From Humulus lupulus (lineage: Eukaryota > Streptophyta > Magnoliopsida > Rosales > Cannabaceae), in contig NC_084794.1 in assembly GCF_963169125.1 (NCBI RefSeq), positions 118,520,358 through 118,584,357 of the forward strand: DNA of 64,000 bases. Reading direction: 5' to 3'. Positions 57,179 to 64,000 of this stretch are shown here, piece after piece (positions within the stretch are counted from its first letter, which is position 1; every line of letters begins with the position of its first letter). Under the pieces are notes generated by a model. That model did not search any database. It worked only from the letters and a program-made list of their open reading frames with translations, and was not told the DNA's origin. A program made the position numbers and the translations under genes.

Positions 57179-58583
57179 TGATAAGTCTAGTTTAGGGTAG
57201 TTTTAGAATGTGTTTTAGTTTTTATTTTCGAGTCAAATTGTGAGTTTTGTATGGTATTATGCTTTTGTTTGTTTTGTTTTTAGGTTTTTGCTATGAATCG
57301 CGGGAAAGAATGGAAACGAGCGGAGTTGGTGGACAAATATGGGAAATTTTATGATATTTATAATAATTTGGCATTAGTTTTTATCATCCGAGGGAAGTCG
57401 AGACGATTTGAGGTGGAGAAAAGAGCAAAAAAGTGAAAATTGAGCATATAAGGAAGTAGGGTGTCAACTTGGTCAAGAAAGCCACGACTCAGCATAGTCA
57501 GAGGCTGCCTAACCTGCTAGGAGTTTTGTGGTCGCAACTTGGTCAAGAGGGCCGCAAAGCTAAAGGAAACAGCGGCAATTCCAGGAGGTGCATGAAGACG
57601 CGGGCCGTAACCTGGGTGAAGAGGGTTGCGACGCATGAAGGTCCTGACGAATGCTGAAGTGCCTTACAAAAGACACAAGTCGCGACCTAAGAAAGGCTAA
57701 GTCACGGCTTGCCTTGCCAACAAAGAGGAATTCATTTTTTTTCTATATATAAATTCGGACTATAGGTTTTAAAAAGGATTAGGTTAGATATTTTATTATG
57801 AATTTTTGAGTGCAATTCTGATTCTGAGAAATTATTTTCTGCAATTTCATATTTTTATTTCTTCTTAAAGATTTTGAATTGTATGAGTATGGATAATTGT
57901 TTTATGATTTTAGTCATGTCTGATATGAACTAAATCCTCTATCTAAGGTTTAATGTAGTCACTTGAATACTATGATGTTCTATTGATATTTCTTCTTTAT
58001 TCTAATCTATATGATGTTTGTCTAATGCTAGTATATACTTGATCACTATTTGCTTGATTTATGATTTTGATTCAAAACTCGAATGATGCAAATTGAATAT
58101 GCTATCGTTATATAGACATAGGTTGCATATTGGACGAGAGTACTTGTGTGACTTTTGTAGAAATTAGGTTACCATTCTTAATGCCTGTTATGTGTTTAAG
58201 TTTATCACAGAGATGTAGAAAACTTGCATATAGGTTGAGAACTTATATCTTGAAAAAGAATAGGAAACGATTTTTGTTAACCTACTATTAGAATAGGAAG
58301 AAGAGATTTAGAACGGATTAGTAAAATTAATAGAATGAAAAGTTGATGAAATTAATTCCCTAGGCTTTTTGTTATTGATTTTATCCTTTGATTCATTGTT
58401 CCGTCTACATTTATTTAAATTGTGTTCATAGTTTAGAATTATTCATCTTAATTTTAATCACCAAATAGAAAGTGAAAAGTGATTATTGCTAATTGGTTAA
58501 TAGTCTCTATGGGACAATATCTGTTCTTACTGATTTATTACTTGACACGACCACGTACACTTGCGTGCATATTTTATCGATCA
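57179..58583 (+). repeat. Element F 5' LTR
   Basis: 1405 bp, TGATAAGTCTAG...TTATCGATCA, directly followed by the PBS. A TATA box (TATATATAAA) is at 57745-57754. The small frame at 57469-57657 lies in the LTR and is not a recognisable protein. Confidence 0.82.
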
Positions 58584-58606
58584 AGTTTTGGCACCGTTTC
58601 CAGGGA
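58584..58606 (+). promoter_or_regulatory. Element F primer binding site
   Basis: AG then TTTTGGCACCGTTTCCAGGG. It is a mutated form of the Athila TGGCGCCGTTGCCGGGG site, complementary to tRNA-Asp. Confidence 0.8.
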
Positions 58607-58715
58607 CTAATAACCAATATCAAAATTAATTGTTTTTTCGTTCTACTTCGATTTTATTCTAACGTTTTCTAATTTGAGTTGCTTTTAAATTTCTCAATTT
58701 CAGGTGATCTAGTTT

Positions 58716-60310
58716 ATGCAACGTCAGGGTTCGAATAAATTAGTGCCTGTTGATCCCGAGATTGAGAAGACCTACAAAAGGAAAAGAAAATAGAAAAGAC
58801 TAGAAAGAAAGGCACAGAACGTTAATAATGTTGCCAACAACAATCTGACTTAGGGTAATGAGGGTAATGCTACAGTTGAGGCTAACCCACCTTTGAGGGA
58901 CTATGTACTCCTTAATATTATAGGGATACATTCTAGTATTGATCCGCCTACTATAGAGGCTAGCAACTTTGAGATCAAGTTGTTGATTATTCAGATGGTA
59001 CAGAACTATGTTCAGTTTGGGGGGCTATCTAACGATGATCCTAATCTACACATCACAAACTTTTTAGAGTTATGTGCTACATTCAAGCTGAATAGGGTGA
59101 TTATTGATGCAATTCGATTGAGGTTGTTCCCATTCTCTTTAAGGGATAGAGCTAAAAGTTTGTTGATCTCGTTGCGAGCCAACTCTATTGTCACATGGGA
59201 GGACCTTGCCCAAAAGTTTCTTGCTAAGTATTTTCCTCCTGCTAAATCGGCTCAAATTAGAGGAGAGATTAATAATTTCCATCAGTTGGAGGGGGAGTCT
59301 CTATATGATGCTTAGGAAAGGTTTAAGGAGTTTCTTCGGAAGTGCCCACATAACGGGATAGAGAAATGGATGTTGGTGCACACTTTTTACAATGGTTTGG
59401 GGGGAAACACTAGGACCATAACTGATGCAGCAACAAGTGGAGCATTTATGAGCAAAAATGTTAATGAGGCCTATGATATGTTAGAGGAAATGACCATGAA
59501 TAATTATAATTGGCCTACAGAGCGTGGAAACAAGAAAGTGGCCGGAGTTTTAGAAATTGATCCTATTGCTCTACTTACTGCGCAAGTTGCATCTTTGACA
59601 AAGAAACTAAAGCAGAACAACATATCCGCCTAGACGATCCATGTATAGAAAACTTATGGCTATGAGATTTTTGGAGGTCCTCATCCTCATGAGCGATGCC
59701 CAAGTACTGCCAGTTGCTCATCTAATGTAAATAACATGTCGTTGGAGCAGGCTCATGGTATAGGTAATTTTCCAAGACCATCCAACAATCCATATTCCAT
59801 GTCATATACCCCAGCTTGGAGAAACCACCCTAACATGTCTTGGAAAAACAACCATGGAGCACAACCACCATACCCTCTGAATATGCTCCAGTAACCACCT
59901 CACCAACCAACATATGGGCTCAACCCTAGACCCTACTATGATCCTTGCCAATCCCAACCATCACCACACCCTCCAGTGAACCCATCAGCAGCACAACCTG
60001 ACTAGCTGAACCAATTCATGACAGAGACAAGGTATTCAATAATGAATTTGGAGATACAAATTGGTCAGCTAGCGAAGTTAATGTCAAATAGGGCTCACAA
60101 GAATTTACCGAGCTCCGCTGAGGTAAATCCCATTGAGGAATGTCAGGCGGTCACTTTGAGGAGTGGGACCAAGTATGAGGGGCCTACAGTTCAAGATAAA
60201 GTGGAGAAGACACAGGATCAACATGTAGCTAGTCTAGAGCAAGAGAAGGTTACTGAAGATCTTTAGAAGAAAGAGAAAGACAAGTTTATAACAGTGGAGC
60301 CTACACCAAA
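58716..60310 (+). pseudogene. Element F gag (Athila)
   Basis: Starts MQRQGSNKLVPVDPEIEKTY at 58716. The core (58880-59640) contains EASNFEIKLLIIQMVQNYVQ, NDDPNLHITNFLELCATFK, LRLFPFSLRDRAKSLL and AQKFLAKYFPPAKSAQIRGE, the standard Athila Gag. The linker is Pro/Asn-rich (59700-60000), followed by LEIQIGQLAKLMSNR and ECQAVTLRSGTKYEGP. Stops (for example in KRK*KR, at 59313 and 60000) inactivate it. No CCHC knuckle stands out; a CPSTASCSS remnant at 59700 may be its place. Confidence 0.9.
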
Positions 60311-63300
60311 AATACCATATCCTTAAAGGTTCCAAAAGGTCAATCTTGACAAACAATTCTCCAAATTTCTTGAGGTATTTAAGAAACTTCACATTAACAT
60401 TCCCTTTGCAGAGGCTCTTGAAAAAATTCCTAGTTATGTGAAGTTTATGAAATAGATATTGTCTAATAAGAGAAAATTTGAAGATTATGAAACCGTGGCT
60501 TTGACAGAAGAGTGTAGTGCAATTATTCAAAAGAAGCTTCCTTAAAAGTTAAGAGATTTGGGTAGTTTCACGATACCTTGCACCGTTGGGAATTTTCATT
60601 GTGAGAGGGCTTTCTGTGATTTGGGTGCAAGCATTAATCTAATGCTGCTATCCGTATTTAGAAGACTTGGTTTGGGGGAAGCTAGACCCACTACTATTAC
60701 TCTTCAATTGGTCGACCGTTCATTAACACACCCCCGAGGTATTATTGAAGACGTTCCTGTCAAAGTGGACAAATTCATCTTTCCCGCTTATTTTATTGTT
60801 CTTGATATGGAGGAAGATAAAGATGTTCCAATTATTTTGGGGAGGCCATTTTTAGCCACCGGTCAAGCTTTGATAGATGTTAAAAAGGAGATTTGAGGCT
60901 AAGAGTGTAGGGCGATGAGGTTGCATTTAATGTGTTCAAGGCTTTGAAGTATCCTAGAGCAAGCGATAGTTGCTTTATTGTGAGTGATATTGAGGAAAGT
61001 TTGTCACAGGAAAAACTCATCGAAGATCTGCTTGAGAGGAGTCTTATTTCACCAAGTATGGAAGATTTTGATGACACTGAGGTCATTGAATTTTTAAATT
61101 TGTTAAACTCTGCTAGACCTATTTATAAGAAAAAATATGAGGAACTTGGACAAGGGCCCGAGAGACCACTACCATATATTGAGAAGCCACTAGTACTTGA
61201 ATTGAAGACTTTAACGGAACATCTTAAGTACGCTTATTTGGGTAAGAATGACACTCTCCTGGTTATTATTTCAACTTCATTATCTACTGTTGAAGAGGAA
61301 AAATTATTAAGAGTGCTTCGAGCCCATAAATTGGCCATTGGTTGGACCTTAGCTGATATAAAGGGTATTAGTCCCTCTACTGTTATGCATCATATTCTAA
61401 TGGAAGAGGACAACAAGCCTAGCATTGATGCTCAAAGAAGGCTAAATCCCACAATGAAAGAGGTGGTTCGAAAAGAAATTTTGAAGTGATTAGATGTTGG
61501 TGTTATTTATCCAATCTCGGATAGTTCGTGGGTAAGCCCAGTACTAGTGGTTCCGAAAAAGGTGGAATGACGGTAGTAAAAAATGAAACAATGAGTTAAT
61601 TCCAACTCGTACAGTGACGGGGTGGAGATTTTGTATTGATTACCGAAAATTAAACAAGGCAACAAGGAAAGACGACTTCCCATTGCCTTTTGTAGATCAA
61701 ATGCTCGATAGATTGTCGGGCCATCATTTCTATTGCTTCCTAGATGGGTACTCTAGTTATCATCAAATACCTATTGCTCCCGAAGACCAAGAGAAAACGA
61801 CTTTCACTTGTCCTTATGGTACTTTTGCTTTTCGTAGAATGTCATTTGCATTATGCAATGCTCCTGCTGCTTTTCAATGATGCATCATGTCAATATTTTA
61901 TGATATGGTGGAAAAGAACATTGAAATATTTATGGAAGATTTCTCAATCTTTGGCTCCTCATTTGATATGTGTTTAAAGAATTTGGAGAATGTGATAAAG
62001 AGATGCGAATAATCTAATTTGGTCCTGAATTGGGAAAAATGTCACTTCAAGGTGAGTGAAGGAATTGTTTTAGGCCATAAGATTTCAAACAAAGGCAGAG
62101 GTAGATCGTACAAAGATATTAACTATTGAGAATTTTCCTCCAATTTCCGTAAAGGACGTTTAGAGTTTTCTTGGACATGCATGATTTTATAGGAGATTTA
62201 TTAAAAATTTCTCCAATATTTCTAAACCCATGCCTGCTTTATTAATGAATGGAGTACCATATAATTTTGATGATGAGTGTCAACGTGCCTTCAATACTTT
62301 GAAAGAGAAATTGATCACTGCACTGATCGTGGTACGACCGAATTGGGAACTTCCCCTTGAATTGATGTGTGATGTGAGCGATTATGCAGTAGGAGCGGTT
62401 CTGGGGCAACGAGTTGACAAGATATTCCAAACAATTTATTATGCTAGTCGTACCTTGAATGTTGCTCAATTAAATTGTGCAACTACTGAGAAGAAATTAC
62501 TTGCAATTGTCTTTGCGTTTCGTAAGTTCAGGCCATATTTAGTTGGTAATAAAGTGATTGTTTACACAGACCATTTTTCTATTAAGTACCTTATGACCAA
62601 GAAGGATGTCAAAACCCGCTTTATTCAATGGGTCCTATTATTGTAAGAGTTTGATAAGGAAATTCATGACAAAAAGAGGACAGAAAATCTAGTTGCAAAT
62701 CATTTATCTAGATTGGAAAAAGGAGAAGAGCCTAATGAGAAAGAGGTAAAAATTGATGACAACTTCCCAGATGAACAATTATTTTCCATAGAAAGTGAAG
62801 AAAAGCTACCGTGGTTTGCTGATTATGTCATTTATTTGGTAGCTAAAGTTGTGCCTCCGGACATGTCAAGGCAACAAATTAAAAAGTTCTATTCGGAAGT
62901 CAAGCTTTATTATTGAGATGAGCCAATTCTCTTTCATCATTGTGCTGATCAAATAATTAGAAGATGTGTCCCGGAAGAGGAGATGATTTCCATTCTTACT
63001 CATTGCCATACTTTATATTGTGGACTATGTTTCTAAATGGATGGAAGCTGCAGCAACTCCTACTTATGATGGTAAAGAGGTACGTAAATTCCTTCATAAC
63101 AATATGTTTGCCTAGTTCGGTACTCCAAGAGCAATTATTAGTGATAGACGAAGTCATTTCTGCAACAAGTCATTCACTGCTCTATGCATTCATTACAGAG
63201 ATCATCATCGAAAGGCTTTGTTCTACCATCCACTTGTAAATGGTCAAGCAAAAGTGTCAAATCTCGAGATAAAAAACATCTTGGAAAAGACTGTAAATAC

Positions 63301-63841
63301 ATAAAGGAAGGATTGATCAAAAAGGCTTGATGATTCACTTTGGGCATATCGCACAGCCTTCAAGACTCTGATCAGTATGTCACCATATCGATTGGTGTTT
63401 GGTAAGGCTTGTCATTTACCAGTGGAACTTGAGCACAAAGCTTACTGGGCTGTGAAAAAGTTGAACGTTGATATCTTTATGGCACGACATAATAGACTTA
63501 TGGAGTTGAATAGGCTTGATGAATTTCGGAATGAAGCTTATGAGAATGCAATGATTTATAAAGAAAATTCTAAGGTCTTTCTTGATAAAAGGATACTTAA
63601 GAAGGACTTCCAACCGAGGGACAATGTGCTATTATTTAATTCTCGATTGAAGCTTTTTCCGGGTAAATTGAAGTCGAGATGGTCGGAACCATACACAATT
63701 GTTGTTTCATTGCCTTATGGAGCAATGCAAGTTCATAGCGAGAAAATGGGGCACTTTAAGGTGAATGGTCAGAGATTGAAGCATTATTTGGAAGGCCCGG
63801 TGAAAAAATGCAAGTCTATGGTGATCTTGGAACCCCTCTGA
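60311..63841 (+). pseudogene. Element F pol: protease, RT, RNase H, integrase
   Basis: The protease (60558-60896) has FCDLGASINLM and PIILGRPFLATGQ. The RT (61400-62130) has MTGWRFCIDYRKLNKATRKD and CFLDGYSSYHQI; its active site reads FMEDF instead of FMDDF (near 61930). RNase H (62230-62700) has [15 protein letters not shown] and [12 protein letters not shown]. In the integrase (62710-63841) the zinc-binding part and the first catalytic Asp are absent, because the text jumps from ILTHCHT to IVDYVSKWMEAA near 63010. The second Asp survives in ISDRRSHF, and the third acid is Lys (NGQAKVSN, 63251-63253). The C-terminal [18 protein letters not shown] is intact. Many stops and frameshifts occur (61489, 61570, 61880, 62646). 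Confidence 0.92.
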
Positions 63842-64000
63842 ATTGGGTGTTCAAAGTTCGGCTAAATGATGTTAACGAAAAAGCTGTAGGAGGCATTCCT
63901 ATAATTTATTTTTGTTTTGTTTTAATTATTAATTAGTTGAATAATTTTATTTAATTTCATTTTGGATTTGTAAAGATTCTTTATTTTTTTATTATTTAGT
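63842..64000 (+). other. Sequence after the element F integrase
   Basis: 159 bp, AT-rich, no coding signal. In Athila elements the envelope-like frame usually begins some distance after pol, so it would be outside the window. Confidence 0.5.

Larger units (their letters stand above)
57179..64000 (+). mobile_element. Element F: Athila-type Ty3 retrotransposon, 5' part
   Basis: 5' LTR, PBS, gag, protease, RT, RNase H and integrase in order on the plus strand; it runs off the right edge before its 3' LTR. The Asp-tRNA type PBS, the DLGASIN protease site and the Gag are typical of Athila. Any envelope-like region would be beyond the window. Confidence 0.9.

Overview
The window is plant genomic DNA, probably from a eudicot; I cannot name the species. 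It is almost entirely LTR retrotransposons nested inside one another. Evidence includes plant-type Ty3 (Tat, chromovirus, Athila) and Ty1/Copia gag-pol reading frames, TG...CA long terminal repeats (LTRs), matching 5-bp target-site duplications (TSDs), primer binding sites (PBS) and polypurine tracts (PPT). Every pol frame carries stops, frameshifts, deletions or lost catalytic residues. I see no host gene, rRNA or tRNA gene, CRISPR array or bacterial feature.

Layout, with labels used below. Element H is an old Tat-type Ty3 element on the minus strand, running from the left edge to its 5' LTR at 37113-37791. Element A (1298-6717, plus) is inserted in H's reverse transcriptase. It keeps LTR sequence and an antisense gene but has no gag-pol. 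Element C is a Ty1/Copia element (8981-33598, plus) inserted in H's gag with TSD GGAGC. Its LTRs are themselves hit by solo LTRs S1 (9642-11927) and S2 (31128-32192). Element B, another Tat element (19168-30531, minus, TSD GTTAT), is inserted in the RNase H end of C, so nesting is three deep. Solo LTR S3 (34429-36695) also sits in H's gag.

Right of H there is about 1.26 kb of AT-rich DNA, then the 3' part of a fourth Tat element, D (39055-43849, minus), whose LTR is hit by S4. A chromodomain-bearing Ty3 element, E (43850-56153, minus), follows. It is interrupted by an Athila-like solo LTR, S5 (49471-51424), and its leader holds a 5S-rRNA-derived segment (53168-53535) and S6, a second copy of the S2 family (53538-54592). 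Then come a Tat gag fragment (56154-56890, plus), a short partial LTR, and an Athila-type element, F, from 57179 to the right edge.

The most interesting recurring signal is an extra gene in the three Tat elements A, B and D. It lies antisense to gag-pol, between pol and the 3' LTR. It encodes a protein resembling the 'putative gypsy type transposon' (Transposase_28) family, with a C-terminal coiled coil in A and B, and it contains plausible spliceosomal introns. At least one intron (3945-4021) joins two reading frames exactly in frame. Other points of interest are the 5S-derived segment next to a second PBS-like site in E's leader, and an age inversion in which nested element B has more divergent LTRs than the element it sits in.
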